In this document: positions 25,329-34,896 of the stretch, piece after piece | Position numbering within the stretch: the stretch's first letter is position 1 | How the letters are laid out: each line of letters starts with the position of its first letter | Assembly: GCA_045531335.1 (NCBI GenBank) | Contig: JAZSDU010000016.1 | Coordinates: forward strand, 1-40,688 | Length of the DNA stretch: 40,688 nt | Origin: CAG-452 sp045531335 | Lineage (GTDB): Bacteria; Bacillota; Clostridia; TANB77; CAG-508 | Direction of reading: 5' to 3' | Made by a program: the position numbers and the translations under genes | Notes under the pieces: model-generated | Seen by the model: the letters and a program-made list of their open reading frames with translations, nothing else | The model's database searches: none | Told to the model about the DNA's origin: nothing

Positions 25329-25478
25329 ATGAGGAATAAGAAAAACGAAAAATCAAAAAAATCTAACAAGCAAAAAGTATATGACAGAGAAGAAAATGAA
25401 GACTTAAAAGAATGCTATAAATTAGGCAAGAAATACTACAAAAATGTAGAAAATAAAATAGAAAAAACAAGGAAGTAA
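25329..25478 (+). CDS. 49-residue basic protein
   Basis: Short ORF with a strong TAGGAGG site before its ATG and its own terminator overlapping the stop. It is almost all charged residues (MRNKKNEKSKKSNKQKVYD start, ENKIEKTRK end) with one CYKLGKKYY segment. Nothing is recognised. The good ribosome site and terminator argue that it is real. Confidence 0.6.
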   Translation: MRNKKNEKSKKSNKQKVYDREENEDLKECYKLGKKYYKNVENKIEKTRK

Positions 25479-25503
25479 TTTATTGATAATTACTTCCTTT
25501 TGT
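25469..25503 (+). terminator. intrinsic terminator
   Basis: AAGGAAGTAATT pairs with AATTACTTCCTT around a 7-base loop, then TTTG. It ends the operon containing cls and the 49-residue gene. Confidence 0.9.
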
Positions 25504-25547
25504 GATATTATACAGACATATAAAAACAAAAGAAGTAGGGTGATTAA

Positions 25548-25751
25548 ATGAAAGAAACAATAATTAAAGTTAATGGTATGATGTGCGGAGGATGCGAAAA
25601 TAGAGTAAAAAATGCTTTGAGAGAGTTAACCGGTGTTGAAAGTGTAGAAGCAAGTCATACAGAAGGAATTGTAAAAGTAATTTTAAATGAACAAATCAAT
25701 ATAGATGTTATAAAAGAAAAAATTGAAGATTTAGGCTTTGAAACAATGTAA
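25548..25751 (+). CDS. copZ: heavy-metal-associated copper chaperone (CopZ-like)
   Basis: 67 residues, a complete HMA domain: VNGMMCGGCENRVKNAL with the CxxC copper site, ending EKIEDLGFE. The protein carries Cu+ to a transporter; copA follows 75 bases later. The leader has GTAGGG before the start. A chaperone for another soft metal is possible but copper is favoured by the neighbour. Confidence 0.9.
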   Translation: MKETIIKVNGMMCGGCENRVKNALRELTGVESVEASHTEGIVKVILNEQINIDVIKEKIEDLGFETM

Positions 25752-25753
25752 TC

Positions 25754-25807
25754 GTAGGGGCGTTGTCGGTTAGGAATACCACTTGGGAATACCGAACTGC
25801 GCCCTAA
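25754..25807. repeat. enlarged GTAGGGG-type hairpin between copZ and copA
   Basis: TAGGGGCG at the left pairs imperfectly with GCGCCCTA at the right; inner TCGGT (25766) pairs with ACCGA (25791); the tip holds two GGAATACC-like copies. It is about twice the length of other copies and may be two nested elements. It may tune copZ against copA expression. Confidence 0.65.
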
Positions 25808-25825
25808 TTTGGAAGGGATTTAATT

Positions 25826-28042
25826 ATGAAAAAAATAATTTTATCTATTGATGGAATGACATGTAGTGCATGTTCAAATGGACTTGAAAAGTATTTAAAC
25901 AAACAAGATGGAATAAAAATAGCTACAGTAAATTTAGTAATGGCAAATGCAAGTATAGAATATGATGAAAAAATATTAGACTTACCTAAAATAGAGCAAT
26001 TTGTTAAACAAGCAGGGTTTAAAAGTTTAGGAGAATTTAAAAATATAGAAATTGAGAAAGAAAATAAAAAAGAAAAAATAAACCTTATTATTTTTACAAT
26101 ACTTGCAATTATACTTATGTATATTTCTATGGGACATATGGCAAAATTACCTACTTTAGATATAATAAATATGCATTTAAACCCAATAAATTATGCAATT
26201 TGCTTGCTTGTTTTAAGCATCATTTTTGTTATTTATGGATTTGATATATTAAGAAATGGATATAAAAACTTAATACATAAAACAGCAAATATGGATACCT
26301 TAGTAAGTATAGGTGTTTTAAGTAGCTTCTTTTATAGTTTATACAGCATGTATATGTTAATTGAAGGTAACCACGATTTTGTAAATCATTTATATTTTGA
26401 ATCTGCAGCAATAGTAATATATTTTATAAAACTTGGAAGATATTTAGATAAAAAAAGTAAAGATAAAACAAAAGGTGCTATACAAAAATTAGTAAAAATA
26501 ACTCCTAAAAATGCTATAATAAAAGTTGATGGGATAGAAAAAGTTGTAACAATAGATGAAATTAAAAAAGGAGATATTGTTATAGCAAGACCAGGAGATA
26601 AAATTGCAGTAGATGGAGAAATAATTTTAGGTAGAACTCATTTAGATGAATCATTTATAACAGGAGAAAGTAAGCCTATAGCAAGAGAAATAGGTAATAA
26701 AGTTATTGCAGGAAGTATAAATTATGATGGATATATTGAATATAGAGCAGAAAAAATAGGAAAAGAATCTACTATATCAGAAATCGTAAAATTAGTTGTA
26801 GAAGCAAGTAATACAAAACCACAAATAGCTAAAATTGCTGATAAAATATCAGGATATTTTGTTCCAGCAGTTATTTTAATTGCAATAATAACATTTATAA
26901 TATACATGTTATTAGGCTATGATTTTTCTAGCAGTTTAATAAGGTTTGTTACTATTCTTGTAGTCGCTTGCCCTTGTAGTTTGGGACTTGCGACACCACT
27001 TGCAGTAGTAGTTAGCGAAGGATTGTGTGCAGAAAATGGAATATTAATAAAGAAAAGTGAAATATTAGAAACTGCACAAAAAGTAGATACAATAGTTTTT
27101 GATAAAACCGGAACATTAACATATGGCAAACTAAGAATTGCAGAAATCAAGAATTATACAGATATTAAAGATGAAGAATTATTACAAATTGTAGGAAGTA
27201 TTGAAAGCAAATCTCATCATCCAATTGGAAAAGCGTTTACAGATTATTTAGAAGAAAATAAATTGAAAAAATTAAAAGTAGAAGAGTTTGAAAATATAAG
27301 TGGTTATGGAATAATAGCTAGTGTAAATAATAAAAAATATATACTAGGAAACTCAAAAATATTAGAGAAATATAATATAGAAAATAAATATGTAGAGGAT
27401 GAAAGAAAACTTTCTCAAAAAGGAAATAGCATTGTTTATGTAGTAGAAAATAACAAGATAATTGCTTTAATGGGTGTAAATGATATTGTTAGAGAAAATG
27501 CAAAAAGTGTAATAGAAGAATTAAATAAAAATGGAATTGAAACTATTATGCTAACAGGAGACAATAAAGAAACAGCAGAAAAAATAGCAAAAGATATTGG
27601 CATTAAAAAAGTAATTTCAAATGTACTACCAGCAGAAAAAACACAAGTTATAAAAGAATTAAGGCAAGAGAATAAAAATGTTATGATGTGCGGAGATGGA
27701 ATAAACGACAGCCCAGCACTTACAACTGCTGATATAGGTGTTAGCGTAAATAGTGGCACAGATATAGCGATGGATTCGGCTGATGTTATACTTACAAAAA
27801 ACGATTTATCGAGTGTTATAAACTTGATTAATATAAGTAAAAAAACAATAAGAAATATAAAACAAAATTTATTTTGGGCATTTTTCTATAATGTTTTTAT
27901 GATACTAATAGCAATAGGAGTTTTAACTGGAATTGGAATTACAATAAATCCAATGATAGGAAGTATTGCAATGATGATTAGTAGCATAACGGTTATATTA
28001 AATGCTTTAAGATTAAAAAATATAAAAATGGAGGAAATATGA
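25826..28042 (+). CDS. copA: copper-exporting P1B-type ATPase
   Basis: 738 residues. One N-terminal HMA domain (GMTCSACSNG), eight membrane helices, the intramembrane C382-P-C384 metal site, phosphorylated D426 in DKTGTLT, TGES, HP motif in SKSHHPIGKA, and GDGINDSPAL. It pumps Cu+ out of the cytoplasm with ATP. It overlaps the CDF gene by four bases (ATGA), so copZ, copA and the CDF exporter form a metal-export operon. No CsoR or CopY gene or CopY operator was recognised here. Confidence 0.95.
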   Translation: MKKIILSIDGMTCSACSNGLEKYLNKQDGIKIATVNLVMANASIEYDEKILDLPKIEQFVKQAGFKSLGEFKNIEIEKENKKEKINLIIFTILAIILMYISMGHMAKLPTLDIINMHLNPINYAICLLVLSIIFVIYGFDILRNGYKNLIHKTANMDTLVSIGVLSSFFYSLYSMYMLIEGNHDFVNHLYFESAAIVIYFIKLGRYLDKKSKDKTKGAIQKLVKITPKNAIIKVDGIEKVVTIDEIKKGDIVIARPGDKIAVDGEIILGRTHLDESFITGESKPIAREIGNKVIAGSINYDGYIEYRAEKIGKESTISEIVKLVVEASNTKPQIAKIADKISGYFVPAVILIAIITFIIYMLLGYDFSSSLIRFVTILVVACPCSLGLATPLAVVVSEGLCAENGILIKKSEILETAQKVDTIVFDKTGTLTYGKLRIAEIKNYTDIKDEELLQIVGSIESKSHHPIGKAFTDYLEENKLKKLKVEEFENISGYGIIASVNNKKYILGNSKILEKYNIENKYVEDERKLSQKGNSIVYVVENNKIIALMGVNDIVRENAKSVIEELNKNGIETIMLTGDNKETAEKIAKDIGIKKVISNVLPAEKTQVIKELRQENKNVMMCGDGINDSPALTTADIGVSVNSGTDIAMDSADVILTKNDLSSVINLINISKKTIRNIKQNLFWAFFYNVFMILIAIGVLTGIGITINPMIGSIAMMISSITVILNALRLKNIKMEEI

Positions 28043-28932
28043 AAACAGAGAAAAATATTTTAGTAGCTTTTTTATTAAACCTAGCATTTTCATTATTTGA
28101 ATTGTTTGGAGGATTTTTTACTAATAGTGTAGCAATTATATCGGATGCAATTCATGATTTTGGTGATTCTATTAGTATAGGAATTTCATATTTTTTGGAG
28201 AAGAAAAGTAAGAGAAAACCAGACAACAAATATACTTATGGTTATACAAGATATTCAATTTTAGGAGCATTTATAACTAATACAATTTTAATTACAGGTT
28301 CTGTTTTAGTAGTCGTTAATGCAATAGAAAGAATAATTAATCCTATAGAAATTAATTATAATGGAATGATTATTTTTGCAGTATTTGGTGCAAGTATAAA
28401 TTTCCTAGCAGCATACTTTACTAAAGATGGAGATTCACTAAATCAAAAAGCTGTTAATCTTCACATGTTAGAAGATGTATTAGGCTGGATAGTTGTTTTA
28501 ATTGGAGCAATTACTATGAAATTTACAAACATAAATGTAATTGATTCAATTTTATCAATTGGTGTAGCAATATTTATATTGATACATGCATTAAAATCAT
28601 TTAAAAAGATATTAGATTTGTTTTTAACAAAAACTCCAAATGATGTTAATATAGAACATTTAAAAGAGCATTTATTAAAAATAGATAATGTAATTGATAT
28701 ACACCATATCCATATTTGGAGTATGGATGGTTTTAATAATTATGCAACAATGCATTTGGTAACTAAAACAGAAGATATTAAAAAACTAAAACAAGAAGTA
28801 AGAGAAGAACTAGAAGAACATGGAATAAACCATGTTACAATAGAACTAGAAGATGGAAGTTATGATTGTGATGAGAAGGAATGTGAAGTAAAAACAAATC
28901 ATAAACATTCACATTACCACCATCATCAATAA
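28039..28932 (+). CDS. cation diffusion facilitator (CzcD/ZitB-like)
   Basis: 297 residues, six membrane helices. Metal-site residues of zinc-type CDFs are visible: AIISDAIHDFGDS in helix 2 and NLHMLEDVLGW in helix 5. The C-terminal cytoplasmic domain (DVNIEHLKEHL, VIDIHHIHIWSMDG) ends in a His-rich tail (NHKHSHYHHHQ). It exchanges Zn2+ or a similar ion for protons. Start overlaps the copA stop. The pairing with copA is worth noting: it suggests a broad transition-metal response. Confidence 0.93.
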   Translation: MKTEKNILVAFLLNLAFSLFELFGGFFTNSVAIISDAIHDFGDSISIGISYFLEKKSKRKPDNKYTYGYTRYSILGAFITNTILITGSVLVVVNAIERIINPIEINYNGMIIFAVFGASINFLAAYFTKDGDSLNQKAVNLHMLEDVLGWIVVLIGAITMKFTNINVIDSILSIGVAIFILIHALKSFKKILDLFLTKTPNDVNIEHLKEHLLKIDNVIDIHHIHIWSMDGFNNYATMHLVTKTEDIKKLKQEVREELEEHGINHVTIELEDGSYDCDEKECEVKTNHKHSHYHHHQ

Positions 28933-28943
28933 AGGAGTTTAAA

Positions 28944-29615
28944 ATGAATAGAATAAAATTAAGCGATAGAGTATTACCAACATATACAAAAGGTGAAGAA
29001 ATATTTAATATGACATCACATATTGTTGGTGGAGCATTAGGAATTGCAGCCACTACATTATGCATAATCTTTGCAGCATTACACAATAATGTGTATGGAA
29101 TTATAAGCTCTGCAATATATGGATTTTCAATGATTCTGCTATATACAATGTCAAGTATTTATCATGGATTAAGACCTAATAAAGCTAAAAGAGTTTTTCA
29201 AGTTTTAGATCATTGTTCAATATTTTTATTAATTGCTGGTACATATACACCATATTGTTTAGTAACTTTAAGAGAATATAACACAGCTTTAGGTTGGACA
29301 CTATTTGGTGTTGTTTGGAGTATGGCTGTTATTGGAATTGTTTTAAATTCTATAGATATTAAAAAATATAAAATATTTTCAATGATTTGTTATTTAATTA
29401 TGGGATGGTGCATTTTAGTAAGAGCACCGCTTCTTCCAAAATTATTAGGATTACCTGGATTTATATTACTGCTTTCAGGTGGTGTAGCTTATACAATTGG
29501 TGCAGTTTTTTATGGTTTTGGGAAAAAGAAAAAATATATACATTCAGTATTTCATATGTTTATACTTTTAGGAAGTATATTACAATTCTTTTCAATATTG
29601 TTTTATGTAGTTTAA
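28944..29615 (+). CDS. hemolysin III family protein (TrhA-like, PAQR superfamily)
   Basis: 223 residues, seven membrane helices. Family features are EEIFNMTSHIVGGALG near the start, SSIYHGLRP, and VLDHCSIFLLIAGTYTPYCL, plus the C-terminal HSVFHMFILLGSILQF. The His and Asp residues resemble the zinc site of adiponectin-receptor-like proteins. TrhA proteins are linked to membrane lipid homeostasis. ATG after AAAGGAG, 11 bases behind the CDF gene, so it ends the metal operon. Confidence 0.92.
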   Translation: MNRIKLSDRVLPTYTKGEEIFNMTSHIVGGALGIAATTLCIIFAALHNNVYGIISSAIYGFSMILLYTMSSIYHGLRPNKAKRVFQVLDHCSIFLLIAGTYTPYCLVTLREYNTALGWTLFGVVWSMAVIGIVLNSIDIKKYKIFSMICYLIMGWCILVRAPLLPKLLGLPGFILLLSGGVAYTIGAVFYGFGKKKKYIHSVFHMFILLGSILQFFSILFYVV

Positions 29616-29639
29616 TAGAAAAAAATATAATAAAAGCTC

Positions 29640-29668
29640 AAAAGAAATCAGTTTATGGTTTCTTTTTT
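29640..29668 (+). terminator. weak terminator behind hemolysin III gene
   Basis: AAAAGAAA pairs with TTTCTTTT around 11 bases, followed by TTCTG. An A/T-only stem, so efficiency is uncertain. Confidence 0.55.
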
Positions 29669-29671
29669 CTG

Positions 29672-29700
29672 TTGACAAAAAAAATTTAAAAAAATATAAT
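29672..29700 (+). promoter_or_regulatory. consensus promoter of the ABC transporter gene
   Basis: TTGACA (29672-29677), exactly 17 bases, TATAAT (29695-29700): a perfect sigma-A promoter with an A/T-rich spacer. The leader to the ATG at 29805 is about 98 bases. Confidence 0.9.
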
Positions 29701-29804
29701 ACAATTAGTTCAAAATTGAATAAAATTAGCATTATATTAATAATTTGTAAAGATATATTAAAATACAAAAGTTAATAAACTTTTTTAAAAAAGTGGAGGA
29801 AAAG

Positions 29805-32800
29805 ATGTTACAAATCAAAAAAATATCAAAGCAATATAAAACAGGTGATTTAATTCAAAATGCTTTAAAAGATGTAAGTTTAAACCTTAGAGATAATGAG
29901 TTTGTTTCAATATTAGGACCATCAGGCTCTCGGAAAAACTACGCTACTAAACATTATTGGGGGATTAGATCGCTATGATAAAGGAGACTTAATTATAAAC
30001 AATGTTTCTACAAAGAATTATAAAGATAGAGATTGGGATTCTTATCGTAATCATACAATAGGTTTTGTTTTTCAAAGCTATAATTTAATACCTCATCAAA
30101 CAGTACTTGCAAATGTAGAACTTGCCTTAACAATAGGTGGTATTTCAAAAAGAGAAAGAAAAAGAAGAGCTTTAGAAGCGTTAGATAAAGTTGGATTGAA
30201 AGACCAAGCACATAAAAGACCAAATCAAATGTCTGGTGGGCAAATGCAAAGAGTTGCTATTGCAAGAGCTTTAGTAAACAATCCAGATATACTTCTTGCA
30301 GATGAGCCAACAGGTGCGTTAGATACAGAAACAAGTGTGCAAGTAATGAAGCTTTTAAAACAAGTTGCAAATGACCGCCTAGTAATAATGGTTACACATA
30401 ATCCTGAACTTGCAGAAGAATATTCAACAAGAATTGTTAAGTTAAAAGATGGAGAAATTACAGGGGATACAAATCCTTTTAATCCAGATGAAAAGAAATT
30501 AGAAGAGCCAAAACATAAGAACTTAGGAAAAGCTTCGATGTCAATACTTACAGCATTGTCTTTAAGTTTAAATAATTTATTTACTAAAAAAGCTCGTACA
30601 ATACTTACAGCTTTTGCAGGTTCTATTGGAATAATTGGTATTGCATTAATATTAGCATTATCAACTGGCTTTCAAAATTATATAGATAAAATACAAGAAG
30701 ATACTTTAACATCATATCCGCTAACAGTAACTTTAGAAACTGCTGATACTGCGTCTATGCTTCTTTCTATGGTTGCTCAAAATGAAGAAGAAGTAAAAGA
30801 AGGAACTGTTAAAGAAAATCAAACTATAACAAATATGTTCTCTAAAATAGGAAAAAATGATTTAAAATCGTTTAAAGGATATTTAGAAGAAAATTCAAAT
30901 GAAGTAGATGAATTAGTATCACTTGTTCAATATCAATATGGAATTAGTCCATTAATTTATACAAAAAATGTTAATAAAGAAATAACGCAGCTTAATCCTA
31001 GTAAAATGATGGCTACAATGAGTGGTACAGATACATCAATGATGAATAGTATGGGCTCTAGTATGGGTGTTTCTACATCTATATTTAATCAAATAATAGA
31101 TAGTAGAGAAATGTTAGAATCACAATATAATGTGATTGCAGGAAGATGGCCAGAAAATTATGATGAAGTAATAATAATATTACCAGATGAAAATTCTATA
31201 TCAGATTTATTACTATATAGTTTAGGCCTAAGAGACGATAAAGAATTAGAAGATATGATGGCAAAAATAATGAAAGGCGAAAAAGTTGAAAATGTAAGTT
31301 CACCATTAGAATTAACATATGAAGAGTTAATGAATGTTGAATTAAAACTAGTGGACGCTACTGATACGTATAAATACAATAGCAGATATGATGTATATGA
31401 AAGCATGACAGATGATAAAGAATATATGGAAGATGTATATAACAATGCTATAAATTTAAAAGTAGTTGGAATTGTATGTCCAGAAAGCGATTCAAGTATG
31501 ATGTCAGGTGTTGGATATACAAGGGAGCTTACAGAGTATGTTATAAATGAAGCGTCAAAATCTGAAATAGTACAAAAACAATTAGCAAATGAAGAAATAA
31601 ATGTATTTAGCAATAAACGTTTTGATGATGATAGCAAAGAAACATCAATAGATTTTGATGATTTAGTTACAATAGATACAGAAGCTTTAAATTCTGCATT
31701 TGGTGGAGGCATAAGCGAAGATGAAATTGCTAGTATGACTGATGGGTATATGAACGAAATTTCTTCTGCTATTACAACAGACACAACTAAAGCTCAAAAA
31801 ACATTTACAGATACATTAGTTACTTTAACTACTGATATGTTAAATGAATATATAAATAATAATCAAAAAGCAGGTGTTGCTGTAATAAAACTTAGTGATG
31901 TAGAAACTGTTGTAAATGAGTTTATGGGAAAAGAGGAAACAAAAGCAAAACTTTCTAAGCTAGAAACTGAATATATAATTCCACAAAGTGAATTTTCTAA
32001 AATATATTCACAAACTATAAAAGAATTTTTAAATGGATATATAAACATGACTTCGCAAGATAAGGAGAATCCTAGTGCGTTTTTAGTTGCAGATGCTGTG
32101 GAACCAATGGTAAAAGCATTAACAGAAAATGAACTTATACTTGCTAGTTCACAAAAAGTTGCATCAGGAATGGTTGAAGCTAGCATGCAAAAAACAATAC
32201 TTAGCAAAGTAGGAGAGTTAACACTTAAATTAACACAAACAATGGCAAGTGCGTTTGATGTTGATGAAGAAAAAATAGCATCAGCTTTCCAAATGAATAT
32301 AGATGAAGACGAAATGAGAAGATTATTTGAAACAATGGCTTCAAGTAATACTACTCAAAATGCTACTACAAATTTAATATTACTTGGTTATCAAGACATA
32401 AATGAACCATCTTCAATTTCATTCTACTTTAAGGATTTTGATTCTAAGGAATTGTTTATTAACTTTTTAGATGAATATAACAAGAAGATGGAAGCGGAAG
32501 ATGATGAAAAGGTAATAAAATATACTGACATAACAGGAATATTAATGTCATCAGTTTCTGTAATAGTTGATAGTGTTAGTTATGTTTTAATAGCATTTGT
32601 TAGTATTTCATTAATTGTTTCTTCTATAATGATAGGAATAATAACATATATATCAGTATTAGAAAGAACAAAAGAGATAGGAGTATTAAGGGCAATAGGT
32701 GCTTCAAAAAGAAATATTTCATCAATATTTAATGCGGAAACATTTATTGTTGGATTATTTGCAGGATTAATAGGTATAGGCGTTTCTCTATTATTAATAA

Positions 32801-32979
32801 TACCAATTAATAGCATAATACATGCAATAACAGGAAACCCTGATATAACAGCAGTACTTCCAATACCAGCGGCAATAGTACTTATAATATTAAGTGTAAT
32901 TTTAACATTAATTGGTGGAATAATTCCATCAAAGAAAGCAGCTAAAAAAGATCCAGTTTTAGCATTGAGAACAGAGTAA
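29805..32979 (+). CDS. fused ABC transporter ATPase-permease (MacB/FtsX type), needs +1 frameshift at 29931
   Basis: About 1057 residues when the C at 29931 is skipped; ATG at 29805 follows GTGGAGG. Residues 1-235 are the ATPase: GPSGS-GKTTLLN (P-loop), FQSYNLIPHQTV (Q-loop), QMSGGQMQRVAIARAL (signature), ILLADEPTGALD (Walker B), VTHNP. The rest is an FtsX-type permease: one helix near 280, a long extracytoplasmic domain, then three helices near the end with ERTKEIGVLRAIGASKRNI. Without the frameshift the frame stops at 29978 after 57 residues and no P-loop is made. This transporter class exports peptides or moves signals to the envelope; the substrate is unknown. The frameshift lies inside the conserved nucleotide-binding site. 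Confidence 0.9.
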
Positions 32980-33009
32980 ATATAATTTATATAATAAAGG
33001 AGAATTTAG

Positions 33010-33264
33010 ATGGAAGAAAGAACAGTAAAACCATTTACAATGTGGAGACATTTTAAAGGAGCAAGATCGTTTGTGATTACAGTAGCAAATCATAGTGAAA
33101 CAGGAGAAAAATTAGTAGTTTATCGTTGCATGGACAATAATGGTAAAACAAATCATAAAGATGGTATTTACGCAAGACCATTAGAAATGTTTTTATCTGA
33201 AGTGGATCATGAAAAATATCCAGATGTAAATCAAAAGTATAGATTTGAAGAAATTATAGATTGA
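33010..33264 (+). CDS. DUF1653 family protein
   Basis: 84 residues, ATG after AAAGGAG. Matches the DUF1653 pattern: MWRHFKGARSFVITVANHSETGEKLVVYRC, then YARPLEMFLSEVDHEKYP. These small soluble beta-rich proteins are common in bacteria and have no established function. It stands 30 bases behind the ABC transporter and may be cotranscribed. Confidence 0.85.
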   Translation: MEERTVKPFTMWRHFKGARSFVITVANHSETGEKLVVYRCMDNNGKTNHKDGIYARPLEMFLSEVDHEKYPDVNQKYRFEEIID

Positions 33265-33296
33265 TTTCAAACCAAAATTAAAAAATGTAAAGTTTT

Positions 33297-33317
33297 TAGG
33301 GACGACCATTGGTCGTC
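33297..33317. repeat. short hairpin repeat
   Basis: GACGACC-ATT-GGTCGTC preceded by TAGG, resembling a shortened GTAGGGG element. It lies in the 95-bp gap before the TauE-like gene. Confidence 0.6.
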
Positions 33318-33359
33318 AACTCTTCGAATTAGAAATATTAATTTTTGGAGTGAGATAAC

Positions 33360-34133
33360 ATGGTAATATTATATAAATTTATAGTTTGTTTGATAGCAGG
33401 TGTCGGTGCAGGACTAGGTACTGGGTTTGCAGGAATGAGTGCAGCAGCTGTAATAAGTCCAATGTTGATTACTTTTTTGGGGATACCTGCATATCAGGCA
33501 GTCGGAATAGCGCTAGCGAGTGATGTATTAGCAAGTGCAGTAAGTACAAAACAGTATTGGAAAAATAAAAATATAGATGTAAAAAATGGAATAGTAATGA
33601 TGATTTCGGTTTTATGTTTTACATTAGTTGGAAGTTACGTTGCTAGTATTGTACCTAATGCAGTTATGGGAAACTTTTCGATGTTTATGACGCTACTTTT
33701 GGGTATTAAATTTATTGTAAAACCTGTAATGACAACAAAAGAAAAAATGGAATCCGTATCTAAAAAGAAAAGATTTATCCAATCAATAATTTGTGGAACT
33801 ATAGTTGGATTTATCTGTGGATTTATTGGTGCAGGTGGTGGAATGATGATGTTATTAATTCTTACAAGTGTTCTTGGATATGAATTAAAAACATCAGTTG
33901 GAACAAGTGTATTTATTATGACGTTTACGGCATTAACAGGCGCAATTAGTCATTTTTCAATTGGGGGAATTCCAGATTTAGCATCACTAGTGTTCTGCAT
34001 CTTATCTACACTTTTATTTGCAAGAATAGCAGCAAAATTTGCAAACAAAGCTGAACCGAAAGTATTAAATAGAGTTACAGGTGTAGTATTGGCATTAATA
34101 GGAAGTGTAATTTTATTAGTCAATATTATTTAG
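33360..34133 (+). CDS. TauE/SafE family membrane transporter
   Basis: 257 residues, seven to eight helices, two repeated halves with GVGAGLGTGFAGMSAAAVISP and GFICGFIGAGGGMMMLLILT, both carrying the glycine-rich motif of the TauE/SafE (UPF0721) family. Members export sulfite, sulfonates or related organic anions; the substrate here is not known. ATG after GGAGTGAG. Confidence 0.9.
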   Translation: MVILYKFIVCLIAGVGAGLGTGFAGMSAAAVISPMLITFLGIPAYQAVGIALASDVLASAVSTKQYWKNKNIDVKNGIVMMISVLCFTLVGSYVASIVPNAVMGNFSMFMTLLLGIKFIVKPVMTTKEKMESVSKKKRFIQSIICGTIVGFICGFIGAGGGMMMLLILTSVLGYELKTSVGTSVFIMTFTALTGAISHFSIGGIPDLASLVFCILSTLLFARIAAKFANKAEPKVLNRVTGVVLALIGSVILLVNII

Positions 34134-34162
34134 CAAGGTGAACGATAATTATTTATTAGAAG

Positions 34163-34204
34163 ATTATTCAATATTATTTCAATGTTTGACTAATACAATA
34201 TAAA
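34163..34204 (+). promoter_or_regulatory. promoter region with tandem repeats before the response regulator
   Basis: ATTATTCAAT and ATTATTTCAAT lie head to tail (34163-34183), ahead of TATAAA at 34199. A direct repeat with a period of about 10 bp is the usual form of an OmpR-type binding site. A TTTCAAT copy recurs at 36128. Confidence 0.4.
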
Positions 34205-34215
34205 AGGTGATATAG

Positions 34216-34896
34216 ATGAAAATTTTAATAATTGAAGATGAATACAGTTTAGCAGATGCGATAGCAGAAACTTTGCAAAAAGAAAACTATACTACAAAAA
34301 TAGTAACAAATGGAGAAGATGGAGAAGACGAGGCTTTAACTAATATTTATGATCTAATTTTATTAGATGTAATGCTACCTAAAAAAGATGGCTTTGAGAT
34401 ATTAAGAAATTTAAAAAACGAAAAAATAAGTGCACCAATAATAATGATAACTGCAAAATCAGAAATAACTGATAAATTAAAAGGTTTAGAAAATGGAGTG
34501 GATGATTATATAACAAAACCTTTTCACATGAGAGAACTAATTGCAAGAATTAAAATTGTATTAAAAAGAAATTCAAATATAGAGGATGATAACATATTAG
34601 AATATAGTGATTTAAAATTAGATTTAAGCACAGGAAAAATGAGTTCTAATGGAACTGAAATAAGCATAAATGGAAAAGAATTAGAATTATTAGAAATATT
34701 ATTACTAAATAAAAATCAAATTATAAGTAAAGAAGCATTAATTAATAAAATATGGGGATATGATAGTAATGCAGAATATAATTATGTTGAAGTATATGCA
34801 TCTTTTTTAAGAAAAAAATTAAAACTTCTTAAATCAAAAGTAAAAATAAAAGCAGTAAGAGGAATGGGGTATAAAATGGAGGAAGTAGATGATTAA
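34216..34896 (+). CDS. OmpR/PhoB family response regulator
   Basis: 226 residues. Receiver domain with acidic pocket ED (residues 8-9 region), phospho-acceptor D51 in LILLDVMLP, ITAKSE and the KPF lysine; C-terminal winged helix (LELLEILLLNKNQIISKEALINKIWG, ending RGMGYKMEE). Overlaps the kinase gene by eight bases. It probably controls the downstream FtsX-type transporter operon. Confidence 0.95.
   Translation: MKILIIEDEYSLADAIAETLQKENYTTKIVTNGEDGEDEALTNIYDLILLDVMLPKKDGFEILRNLKNEKISAPIIMITAKSEITDKLKGLENGVDDYITKPFHMRELIARIKIVLKRNSNIEDDNILEYSDLKLDLSTGKMSSNGTEISINGKELELLEILLLNKNQIISKEALINKIWGYDSNAEYNYVEVYASFLRKKLKLLKSKVKIKAVRGMGYKMEEVDD

Noticed and set aside
1439..29934. Plain sequencing error as explanation of the four frameshifts
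   Set aside because: None lies in a homopolymer, all insert the same base in the same CGGA context, and no other conserved gene in the window is broken. A motif-specific artefact (for example a modified base) is not excluded and should be checked in reads.
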